This document shows positions 55,201-64,000 of a stretch of 64,000 nucleotides of DNA, piece by piece. The notes beneath the pieces are model-generated. The model saw only the letters and a program-made list of their open reading frames with translations. It was not told where the DNA came from and made no database searches. The DNA is taken from positions 10,929,086 through 10,993,085 of the forward strand of contig OZ024785.1 in assembly GCA_964017065.1 (NCBI GenBank), in the 5' to 3' direction. A program made the translations under genes and the position numbers. Position 1 is the first letter of the stretch; each line of letters starts with the position of its first letter. The DNA is from Haliclona indistincta. Taxonomy: Eukaryota > Porifera > Demospongiae > Haplosclerida > Chalinidae.

Positions 55201-57501
55201 ATTATTCAAGTACATGTAAAGCATTGTTGATTTGTCATCCCACGTCAAATCCTTACCCCACCTATTTGTGGGAGAAGAGATCTGAGACCTGCTGGAATAT
55301 TTTTGTAGCTGACTTTCACGTTAGACAGTTGCGGTATAGTTGGATACAACTAGAGTTTTATTGAACACATACCCTTGCGCTGCAGTCAGTCAGCGCCACG
55401 GTTGTGCAAACGTGCTCTCTCAGGCTCACAATTGCTACCGGCACTCACTCAGGTTCGACATGGCTACGCCCATTTACCGTAACATTCTTATCCACAATGT
55501 AGCTATTAGGTGATTTTCGTGCGGTAAGAGAGCAAACAGCTATTCTTGACAACACACATTATGCATACATACATGATACACACAAACGCATGACCCTTGC
55601 GCATACTGTGCATAGGTAAAGATGCTAGTAAGAAGCACTAGCTAGGGTTTCTAGCCTTTAAACATAAAACCTTAGTTGTAACAATAGATTGTAAGCAAGT
55701 ATGTGCCCAGCAAAAACTCACAAATCTGCTTGTTGGCAGAGCAAACCCGTACAATAACCAAAAACGATGGATAGGTGAAGCACACCAAAATGGCTCTGTT
55801 AATTGAATGCCCTGTGAGCAAGTGTTTTGCATACAGTGTTTATTCTGCCAGTTTCAAGGTTCTGAATACTTGATTAGTTTCGTGGTTTGCACAAGAATGC
55901 AGCTACAGAGGTAAGCTAGTCACTCGTTGGGTAAGAGGTTGTCTAAGAGTGACCCTCTTCGCTTGCCCACCTACTCTACCGCTCTTTTGTCAAAAACCTA
56001 TGTCGGAATACATTTGGTACTTCGGCCTCCTATAGCTCCATCGTAGGACCACCCAACGAATTGCCTATAGTAACATACCCAGATTCTTTACTAGACAGCT
56101 ACATGAGTGTTGTGAATATTATTACATGATGTAAAATACAGCAGTCGGTATCAGAATGTTGTCTTTACAAATTCAAAAATGCTCCAAAACAGGCAAATTG
56201 TTTGCCTGACTACATGTAGCAATCAGTAGCTGCTACAAAGCTTGAAATAATATTTTGATAACCATAACGATATAGCAGTGTTTTATAAGAAATGTATAGC
56301 TGTCTTACAACCATGTTATATACAGCTTGTAAAGAATAACAAGCCCAGTATGAGGCAGGTGAATGCAGGAATCTGATTGGACAGCAGGGCACTGCAAGAA
56401 TCCTGCAGTGGGACAAATTTATGTAAACTACTGATACCCAACACTCCTAGAAACTAGGGTTGGGCCCCGCCTAACTAGGAGTACTACATGGCAAGCCAGA
56501 GCAAGCAAATGGATGGAGCCGTTTCTGTACATTGACCCCTGGAGGCTTACCAACATAACCATTGTATCTATTAACCCCTTAGTCCCTGAATTATTTTGAC
56601 GAAAATTCGACTTGCTCTAAACTGACAGTTTGTCTTGCCATTTTCTACAACATGCAGTACGCTAGCTTTTCCAAACTAGCACTTTTTTCCTGGCATGTCA
56701 AAGTTTACGACCATGTACTAAACTCTGGGTTGGCCACTCCCACTTCGGAACTGAAGCCACTTAAATGCTGCGATCTCGTCATTTTTCAGCAGATTTTGGT
56801 CTTCGTTTAGCCCTGGTGACTGATACAAAAACCTGGTGGTGTCCAGGTGAGCAAACAGCACAGTTTACACCATATTCTATGCCAAAGTATGCATTTCCGG
56901 GCATCCTGAAGCCCCAAAAATGCCGAAAGCGGCGAGGGGCTCTGCCCCTTCGAACCCTGGGTTAAAGGGGGGACACCCCCCTTTAAAAATCCCCCGTCCC
57001 CCCGTTTTATATGGTTTAGTGGGGAGGGCGCAACGAAAAACAGTGGGTTTTTTCAGGTAATTTGCAAATAAACTTGATTTGACCTTTCTAGAGCACTTTT
57101 CACACTACTTATGACGTCTAGAGTAGGTGAGGTCAATTATGACGCCTAAAGGTGTCAATAGGGGTTAAAGGGTTAAACCGACATCAAACAACACATCTGT
57201 AAAAACAGGTCTCAGTAGGCAGGGTTTCCCAGACCCAGACTTAACACAGTTAAGAAAAATAACGCATTAGAGCGGTACATACCTTGGCAACAGCCTCAAT
57301 TACCGCTTCTTCGACAGCTGCTTCTGATAATCTAGAAGTCTTATGAATTTCCTTGTCGTGACAAAAGCGTTCAATACTGCGGATGCTGTACCCTCTTCTA
57401 CCGGGGTAGAGGCTTTGTAGCTCTTCACTGAGCTGGCGATGAGTGGCATGCTCGAAAAAAATACGGCGGCGAATATAGTCCTCGTGTTCGTCAAGAGCCA
57501 T
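52275..57501 (-). CDS. Integrase-type (DDE) protein, 5 exons, 399 aa, intact
   Basis: Exons 57283-57501, 54800-55125, 54596-54743, 54335-54539 and 52275-52576 join with GT-AG borders and perfect phase to 1200 nt. Residues 1-73 are a helix-turn-helix-like N-terminus (ATHRQLSEELQSLYPGRRGY, SIRSIERFCHDKEI). The core contains HVDQNEKLVMYGVTHICAID (Asp139), IRVDQGKEW (Asp197) and NHTIERCWPEVNQRVNYPIK (Glu236), giving a D-x57-D-x38-E spacing typical of retroviral-integrase-like transposases. The C-terminus (GVPNRLAVAK ... FFLELTEH) lacks a recognised DNA-binding domain. It belongs to the eukaryotic integrase-like (IS3EU/rve-type) group. Starts 129 bp from the divergent RING gene. Introns 1 and 4 carry TTAA MITEs. 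Could be a domesticated gene or part of an unbounded transposon. Confidence 0.85.
53256..54320 (-). mobile_element. TTAA MITE copy 3, interrupted, in an integrase-gene intron
   Basis: TTAA at 53256-53259, followed by CCCTTAACCCCTA. From 53919 to about 54320 the sequence is the reverse complement of 56820-57165 of copy 2. The distal end is lost next to exon 4 (54335-54539). A second element splits it after CCCCTA. Confidence 0.7.
53273..53916. mobile_element. TA-flanked element nested in the TTAA MITE
   Basis: Ends GGCCTTTCCACCGTAAGG and CCTTATGATGGAAAGGTC are imperfect inverted repeats with GGAATGT inside both, and TA lies on each side (53271-53272, 53917-53918) exactly at an interruption of the host MITE. 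644 bp, no transposase seen. Confidence 0.65.
56571..57176 (+). mobile_element. TTAA MITE copy 2, in intron 1 of the integrase gene
   Basis: TTAA at 56571-56574 and 57173-57176, termini CCCCTTAGTCCC and GGGGTTAAAGGG. Internal CCACTCCCACTTCGGAACTG and GCATCCTGAAGCC match copy 1 (CCTCCCACTTCGAAAGTGAA, GCACCCTGAAGCC). Confidence 0.75.
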
Positions 57502-57630
57502 CGATCACTGCACTGCACGGTTGTCACGTCACGTGGTGTACCTGCACCGCCCACCACTTGCTAACGTTCAAGCACGTGGACTAAACAAGCAGTAGACGAG
57601 CACGAGTTTCCCTAGGCCGACGCCGACAGA
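57502..57630. promoter_or_regulatory. Divergent promoter region of the integrase/RING pair
   Basis: Only 129 bp separate the two ATGs. It contains GTCACGTCACGTGG and a second CACGTGG (two E-boxes, one overlapping a CRE-like TCACGTCA). No TATA box. Both genes must be driven from here or from overlapping 5' regions. Confidence 0.55.
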
Positions 57631-60210
57631 ATGCCGCTTACACTAAAACGAGGAGAACTGTCGTTTACTGTAGACTCTGGTCATCGTTTCACTGTAAAAC
57701 AAGTGGCATTGATGTTCCGCTTGCAACCCAAGGAGGGTGTTTGGATCCGAGAAACTCACAGCCTTCATGCTAACGGTAACCGCGTATATTTTCCTAACGA
57801 TGAGGGCCACTTCGACCTATCTGAGGCCGACGAACTTTGGGATTTGGAAGTGGAAGGAACGCCAGTGACTGATCAACCACCACAGAGGACATCGGTATCA
57901 AATCCAACGACTGCTACTACATCTAGCGCCTCGATGACTTATCCCGGATTTACGCCAGTGATTAGTAGTGGACGACGGCCCTTCACGTTGAGGGTGAATA
58001 AGGCAAGCGTTGAAGGGAGAGGTCGAAATGGTCGCCTCAACCTAGTCGCAACTGATGAGCTCTTCGTGGAAATCACGGAGGCCACTGCCAACGTTCACCA
58101 TGTGAACGTTGCCATCAACCGACAGCTAGGCGATGGACACGTGGTGGTTACATCAGGAGGCTATGAAGTTAAGGACAGTTCAGCCACTCAAGGTATTTAT
58201 AGAAAGTTTTCTGCACCAGAACCTGTTATGTGCCTTTTATGTGCTGGGTGCTTTCATGTATGTGCTATTTATTGTATCGTAATCCAATGCCAATGTTCTA
58301 ACTGTAATGGTTGTTAGGTACAGAGGTTTCATTACTTCTTGCAAGGAAGATTAGAGTGTAAAGCGTCGCCTTGCAGTCACTAATGTGTCAAGCCACTGAT
58401 ATTCATTCACACAATGGAGCATGATCAAAGTCTTAATGGCATTTTAACGCATTAGTGCTTCGCGCTTTACGCTTTACCCTTGCAAGAAGTAATAAAACTG
58501 CTGTATGGCTGGAGTCTAAAGTGAATTTGTTTCATTTTACACCATGTCGTACTAGTAGCCAATACAAGTACTTTGGGTAATATTGGTAGAGTTTTGGCTG
58601 TATGGTTGAAAAATAGCTATTTCGTTGCTAAGGAAGTGTAGTGCTAAGTAATATTTATTGGGTGATAATAAGCTAGTTCACACCATCGAGCACATTTTTT
58701 AAAATTAGGTCAAGATCTAGGAGTCCTCTTGGCAGAGGAAATCTGCAAGAAGCCTTGGGCAGGCTAGACATCATCTTGCTTACTGATTCAACTACAGCTC
58801 TTGTTCTACTATTGCAACTATGTTGTGATGTAGATTTGATGGCATGCCTACTGTTGCTAAGCAAAACTAACCACTGAAACCACTAAGGAATAACATTGCT
58901 ATGGAAGAAGGCAGGGCTTCTATTTTTGGAACAGCTGTCAATATGCTATTCTTAGCTTTGGCTACTGACACAGTTTAGCCAAGTTATACAGCTAAGTCAC
59001 TCGCTGAGCTGTTACCGTATTGTCTGAAGTAGTGCTACTACGGCAAACTACAATCGTAGAGCTACCACACAACTTCTCCCGCACTCCAGCAACCAAGATA
59101 CAGCAGCTTGACCAAGACCATCTGAGCCTGCTAAACGCTAGCAACTAAATAACTTTCACTCATGTGCTGACACCAGTAAAGTCTAAACTCTTGTGCTTTT
59201 ATAAACTACCTCTACTGTACTAAAGATAAAGAGTGTATGATAAATTCTGTGTTTGAAAACTAACTATTATTGATTATTGACAACAGTTAGTACAAAAAGT
59301 AAGAGTTTGATGTTAGTCCAGCATCGATCTCAAAAGGAAAGTGCATGTAACTTGTCTGGTACTACAATAGATGAATAAAAGACACCATGAGCAAACAAAA
59401 CTGAGTATGGCAATGCAGCCATTGTTACTACCAAGTTGCCACAGCACTAACACTTACATCCATCACTCACACACTACTTCACAGCTACACAAGCATCACT
59501 TATAGCCGGTGCTTACACAATTACAATCGGTTCAAAACGAGAAAATGTCTTCAGATTCATCTTTATTTTTTGCTGTTTACACTGCTCCATTTTGTCAGCA
59601 GAAGTGAATTAAGCAAATGAGATGTGGGTGTGGTACTCCGATACTCACTTGTACGCACGAACCAACAAAGAAAATCGGGCAATATACAATATTCCTGTGC
59701 ACCTGCTGCTTCTGTCATGTTGTTTCCATCCATACAACTGTACCATTACCATTTATTTTTCATTTAGGATTACGTTTCTGGAAGGCTTCGGCACGACAAT
59801 TCTATGCAGTTGTGCAACACGATCTACATGTAACTCGAAAGAGAAGAGGAGAACAAGATTGTGACAGCAGTGCTGAAGGGATGAAAGCTGTGTTAGAAAA
59901 GTTAGACCAAATATGTTCAGTAACAAAGAACGACAAAGTACCAATGGGGCTGAAAATTGCCTGCCAAGAAGTGTTCATGTGCAAGATATGCCATCTGTCT
60001 GTGTTAAAGCCTCCTACTATTGTTGCACGCTGCTGTCGAAACATTATCGGTTGTCAAGCATGCGTTGACACCTGGTACAGAGAAGACATGATGGAGAAAT
60101 CCTGTCCATTGTGCCGCAGTCCACGTGGCTACAGTGACACCATGGCATTGCCAACTCTTGATAGATTAATCGAAAGCATCAAGGACCTTGTTGACGATGA
60201 GGAGGATTGA
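57631..60210 (+). CDS. RING-finger protein, 2 exons, 334 aa, intact
   Basis: Exons 57631-58192 and 59768-60210 join in phase (562 + 443 nt). Residues 1-90 form an N-terminal module (RRGELSFTVDSGHRFTVKQV-like, with ETHSLHANGNRVYFPNDEGH) that I have seen only in uncharacterised multigene proteins of invertebrates and fish. Residues 115-187 look like a second beta-rich module. GLRFWKASARQFYAVVQHDL follows at the exon junction. C-terminal RING-like zinc site 259-303: C259-x2-C262 ... C276 C277 ... C283-x2-C286 ... C300-x2-C303, all cysteines, then TLDRLIESIKDLVDDEED. Likely an E3 ubiquitin ligase; substrate unknown. Divergent from the integrase gene. Confidence 0.8.
58331..58493. mobile_element. 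Small MITE in the RING-gene intron
   Basis: Perfect 16-bp inverted ends ATTACTTCTTGCAAGG / CCTTGCAAGAAGTAAT. Inner AGAGTGTAAAGCG / CGCTTTACGCTTTA pair further. 163 bp; target duplication not evident. Confidence 0.7.
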
Positions 60211-60956
60211 AGATGATGAGAATTCAAGGTTCCATAATCAAAACATCATTATAGTCATCATTATAATAACCATCACATCATTATAGTAACCATCAGATCA
60301 TTATATCTCCATTGTGTAACCGTCACATTATTTATACTAGCTGCTCCAAGCGAGCTGCTGCTCCATATAACCAGCTTCATGCTCGTGTTTATCCACCACC
60401 ATTCACAATTGACTCTTGTTAATCAGCCAGATTAATACCTATAATAAAATTGCTGTTTAGTCTTGCGTGCCGGTCGTTGACGTGACTGACATGACTGGAA
60501 GGTAGGAAGACCAAGATAAGACGAGCGATTAATATAATAAAGGGCATGTGACTATACAGCTCACGTGAGCATAGACCAGACTCAGGCACGTGATCGCACG
60601 ATCCTGTCCCTGTTGCGACGTTGCGCGATGAAACTTCAGTGGATACAGAGCGAGTGCAGTGCTAGCTAGCAACTGACTAAGCTGTAGCTCTATGCTCTAA
60701 GAGACCGCTAATGTAACTAAAAAGTATTCAGTAACGTAAACGGGGGTAATTCCGTAATATTTCCGCTTCAGTACCACGTATTATAATAGAGTATCATTCA
60801 TTAGTCTTGCAAAGAGAGCAAACTTGAAGCCTGACAGGTACTGGTATATGCTCCTACCTTTGTAGAATCTGCATATCAAGTTTCAAGCAGTAGAATCGAT
60901 TGGTAGGCGAAGCAGTCGCGTTTTAATGCCGACAATTGGAGAGGGGAAATTCCGTG
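60211..60956. other. 3' flank of the RING gene; short ATCATTATA repeats
   Basis: CATCATTATAGTAACCATCA-type units repeat about four times at 60235-60330. No further gene. Confidence 0.5.
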
Positions 60957-62817
60957 GCAGTAAAATGGGTGTGCTCTACCTGACACTGACATTAGTGAAA
61001 CAGCACTATTTCCTTGTTTCTGGTGCTCAGTAGCAGTAAAATGTGTGCTCTATAGCTACCAGTGTATTTGGTGCTGTACTATGGATCAGCTAACTCCAGA
61101 CACTGACATTAGTGAAACAGCACTATTTCCTTGTTTCTGGTGCTCAGTAGCAGTAAAATGTGTGCTCTACCAGTGCATTTGGTGCTGTACTATGGATCAG
61201 CTAACTCCAGACACTGACATTAGTGAAACAGCACTATTTCCTTGTTTCTGGTGCTCAGTAGCAGTAAAATGTGTGCTCTACCAGTGCATTTGGTGCTGTA
61301 TTATCGATCAGCTAACTCCAGACACTGACATTAGTGAAACAGCACTATTTCCTTGTTTCTGGTGCTCAGTAGCAGTAAAATGTGTGCTTCACCAGTGCAT
61401 TTGGTGCTGTATTATCGATCAGCTAACTCCAGACACTGACATTAGTGAAACAGCACTATTTCCTTGTTTCTGGTGCTCAGTAGCAGTAAAATGTGTGCTC
61501 TACCAGTGTATTTGGTGCTGTACTATGGATCAGCTAACTCCAGACACTGACATTAGTGAAACAGCACTATTTCCTTGTTTCTGGTGCTCAGTAGCAGTAA
61601 AATGTGTGCTCCACCAGTGCATTTGGTGCTGTATTATCGATCAGCTAACTCCAGACACTGACATTAGTGAAACAGCACTATTTCCTTGTTTCTGGTGCTC
61701 AGTAGCAGTAAAATGTGTGCTCTACCAGTGCATTTGGTGCTGTACTATGGATCAGCTAACTGCAGACACTGACATTAGTGAAACAGCACTATTTCCTTGT
61801 TTCTGGTGCTCAGTAGCAGTAAAATGTGTGCTCTACCAGTGCATTTGGTGCTGTATTATCGATCAGCTAACTCCAGACACTGACATTAGTGAAACAGCAC
61901 TATTTCCTTGTTTCTGGTGCTCAGTAGCAGTAAAATGTGTGCTCCACCAGTGCATTTGGTGCTGTATTATCGATCAGCTAACTCCAGACACTGACATTAG
62001 TGAAACAGCACTATTTCCTTGTTTCTGGTGCTCAGTAGCAGTAAAATGTGTGCTCTACCAGTGCATTTGGTGCTGTACTATGGATCAGCTAACTCCAGAC
62101 ACTGACATTAGTGAAACAGCACTATTTCCTTGTTTCTGGTGCTCAGTAGCAGTAAAATGTGTGCTCCACCAGTGCATTTGGTGCTGTATTATCGATCAGC
62201 TAACTCCAGACACTGACATTAGTGAAACAGCACTATTTCCTTGTTTCTGGTGCTCAGTAGCAGTAAAATGTGTGCTCTACCAGTGCATTTGGTGCTGTAC
62301 TATGGATCAGCTAACTCCAGACACTGACATTAGTGAAACAGCACTATTTCCTTGTTTCTGGTGCTCAGTAGCAGTAAAATGTGTGCTCCACCAGTGCATT
62401 TGGTGCTGTATTATCGATCAGCTAACTCCAGACACTGACATTAGTGAAACAGCACTATTTCCTTGTTTCTGGTGCTCAGTAGCAGTAAAATGTGTGCTCT
62501 ACCAGTGCATTTGGTGCTGTACTATGATGGATCAGCTAACTCCTGACACTGACATTAGTGAAACAGCACTATTTCCTTGTTTCTGGTGCTCAGTAGCAGT
62601 AAAATGTGTGCTCTACCAGTGCATTTGGTGCTGTACTATGGATCAGCTAACTCCAGACACTGACATTAGTGAAACAGCACTATTTCCTTGTTTCTGGTGC
62701 TCAGTAGCAGTAAAATGTGTGCTCTACCAGTGCATTTGGTGCTGTATTATCGATCAGCTAACTCCAGACACTGACATTAGTGAAACAGCACTATTTCCTT
62801 GTTTCTGGTGCTCAGTA
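60957..62817 (+). repeat. 111-bp minisatellite, about 16.5 units, higher-order structure
   Basis: Unit contains CTGACATTAGTGAAACAGCA, CTATTTCCTTGTTTCTGGTG, CTCAGTAGCAGTAAAATGTG, TGCTCTACCAGTGCATTTGG and TGCTGTACTATGGATCAGCT. Units are nearly identical. Two variable sites (CTC-TAC/CAC and ACTATGG/ATTATCG) define types whose order repeats every five units (555 bp): units from about 61166 and from 61721 show the same succession. One unit has an extra ATG near 62524. Because 111 is a multiple of three, one frame is open for 610 codons (61045-62877), but one open 37-codon unit is not improbable, so coding is unproven. Confidence 0.95.
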
Positions 62818-63266
62818 ACAGAAACAGAACATTTTATTCTTAGTTTAAATGATTTCATAGTAATTATGATCACATAATAAAAAGAATTACAGCACTTTTG
62901 GTGGACTATAATACAATTATAGCCATTCTTATAAAACTGTCAAGATCAGTGTCCACACAAAAGGTTCAATGTCATTAAACAACATGATTTGATCTGCACA
63001 TTGCATTCAACAGCTCCTGTCACGTCCTGTGGTTATAAAAAGATGCATACACGTAACCACTATCTCCAATAGTCAATAAAACTGACAACAGTTATGTGGC
63101 AGCTAAGGAGAACTATATCACACAACATCTTTGACTATACATCTTTGACATCGAATGCAATATAATTCCCTTGTTAGATGAGACATAATACTCTTGCAGA
63201 TACAAACATTGTACACTGTGATATGCACGGTGTTCTCCCGGGTTGTAAGCCTAACCACCAGGACAC
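62818..63266. other. No feature supported
   Basis: AT-rich sequence between the minisatellite and a CA microsatellite (63266-63302). Confidence 0.4.
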
Positions 63267-63271
63267 ACACA

Positions 63272-63307
<36 letters not shown>

Positions 63308-63310
63308 CAA

Positions 63311-63510
63311 AAAAAAAAAAAGCCTCTCGCTGCCTATTACAGGTCACGCGTTCCTGGACAAGCCAGGGCACCTGTGCACTAAGCAGATGTGCCGGTGCTA
63401 TGAGCACTCCTGGAGCCCGGGCAAGGAACTCGCAGGAGGTACCAACCATGCCTCCCACTGCCGGTGTGGGCACCCTGTAGTCCCACCACTACCATTAGTG
63501 GTACAATGAG
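63311..63510 (+). repeat. Dispersed repeat bounded by (CA)n, copy 2
   Basis: Inverse-orientation match to 41505-41720. Starts after an A-run, includes GCCTATTACAGGTCACGCGT, and ends at CCATTAGTGGTACAATGAGA. Length about 200 bp, A-run at one end and microsatellites at both: SINE-like. Confidence 0.75.
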
Positions 63511-63624
63511 ACACAGTTGGTGTGCTTTGCTCCCCCAGTACAAGACCAGGTACCCGTTTTACAGATGGGTGGGCTGGTGGGCTGGAGTAATTGCGATGTT
63601 TTTGCTGTTCTTTTTTTTCCTCCT

Positions 63625-63702
63625 GCCCTGGGATTCGAACCAGTGTCCTCCGGTGTCCTCTGGGTCATAACCCCAGGACTCTACCAGTTGAACCACCAGG
63701 GC
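63625..63702 (-). repeat. tRNA-like sequence, probable SINE head or tRNA pseudogene
   Basis: Minus strand: GCCCTGG followed by A-box TGGTTCAACTGGTAGAG, an anticodon stem CTGGG / CCCAG with loop GTTATGA, and B-box GGTTCGAATCC. The 3' acceptor CCAGGGC overlaps the T-stem, so the cloverleaf is short by about five bases, and the variable region carries a repeated GGACACC. Pol III promoter boxes are good, but a functional tRNA is unlikely. (CA)n follows at 63706-63752. Confidence 0.45.
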
Positions 63703-63703
63703 A

Positions 63704-63752
<49 letters not shown>

Positions 63753-63754
<2 letters not shown>

Positions 63755-64000
63755 ACACACAAACACACACAAGAATTTACTTGACTGCCAGTAAGGCATA
63801 AGTGGTACCGTCGACGTGATTACGGCTATAACATGGTGGCCCTCAAGTAACTTTCAACACCAAACACAGCAGCCAACAACACCGAGCAACATGTACACCG
63901 GACCGTGATAGCTAGCTGGACGGCCATTTTAATAAGCCACGCCTTCCTGGGCCGCGCGCGCGCACCTACAAACTGACCACGCCTACATTTTTGTATTTTC
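63753..64000. other. No feature supported
   Basis: End of window; a GCGCGCGCGC run near 63955. Confidence 0.4.

Noticed and set aside
61045..62877. A 610-aa cysteine-rich repeat protein as a definite gene
   Set aside because: The frame is open because the 111-bp unit is divisible by three. One stop-free 37-codon frame is not improbable, so it is reported as a repeat with possible coding only.
63625..63702. Functional tRNA-Ile(UAU)-like gene
   Set aside because: A and B boxes and an anticodon-like loop are present, but the T-stem and acceptor overlap and the variable region is duplicated, so no proper cloverleaf forms.

Overview
The window is nuclear DNA of a metazoan. The evidence is spliced genes with GT-AG introns, a SMAD4-like MH2 copy, HECT, RING, OTU, PHD and BED domains, and a dense mixture of eukaryotic transposon families. 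Many introns are only about 45-120 bp, which fits a compact marine invertebrate genome; a sponge is my best guess and a cnidarian the main alternative. No RNA gene, CRISPR array or bacterial feature is convincing. Nearly all recognisable coding sequence is mobile-element protein or broken gene copies.

Layout. 1-9.1 kb: fragments of an OTU protease, a CACTA/TNP2-like transposase, a PHD protein, a retropepsin and an integrase, followed by a well preserved Myb/SANT-like gene (6410-8101) with a MITE filling one intron, an LTR remnant and a small proline-rich gene. 9777-14853: a complete 5.1-kb DNA transposon carrying a DUF6589-type gene (+, six exons, one frameshift) and a convergent, intact seven-exon RecQ-like helicase (-). 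It is bounded by terminal inverted repeats and an 8-bp target duplication; each end can fold into a hairpin. 15-24 kb: remnants of PIF/Harbinger, CENP-B-type, Myb/SANT, hAT and LINE elements. 24-27.7 kb: AT-rich, no genes seen. 27742-32313: a complete Ty3/gypsy retrotransposon with a 1277-aa open gag-pol. 32.3-43.6 kb: nested MITEs, a 1.6-kb foldback element, an STPR-repeat gene, a HIRAN-like fragment in a MITE, and tandem repeats. 44.4-49 kb: a SMAD4-like pseudogene, a 1-kb CA-rich microsatellite and a HECT-family pseudogene. 52.3-60.2 kb: a divergent pair of intact spliced genes, a 399-aa integrase (DDE) and a 334-aa RING protein, 129 bp apart. 61-62.8 kb: a 111-bp tandem array with a five-unit higher-order period.

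Two gene pairs look like functional units. The DUF6589/RecQ pair shares one set of transposon ends, and a 221-bp non-autonomous relative with the same ends sits at 35500-35720, so the family has mobilised deletion derivatives. The integrase/RING pair shares a short promoter region and every exon junction is in phase; it may be a domesticated pair or a transposon whose ends I could not find. All spliced models were built by eye from splice consensus and reading phase.
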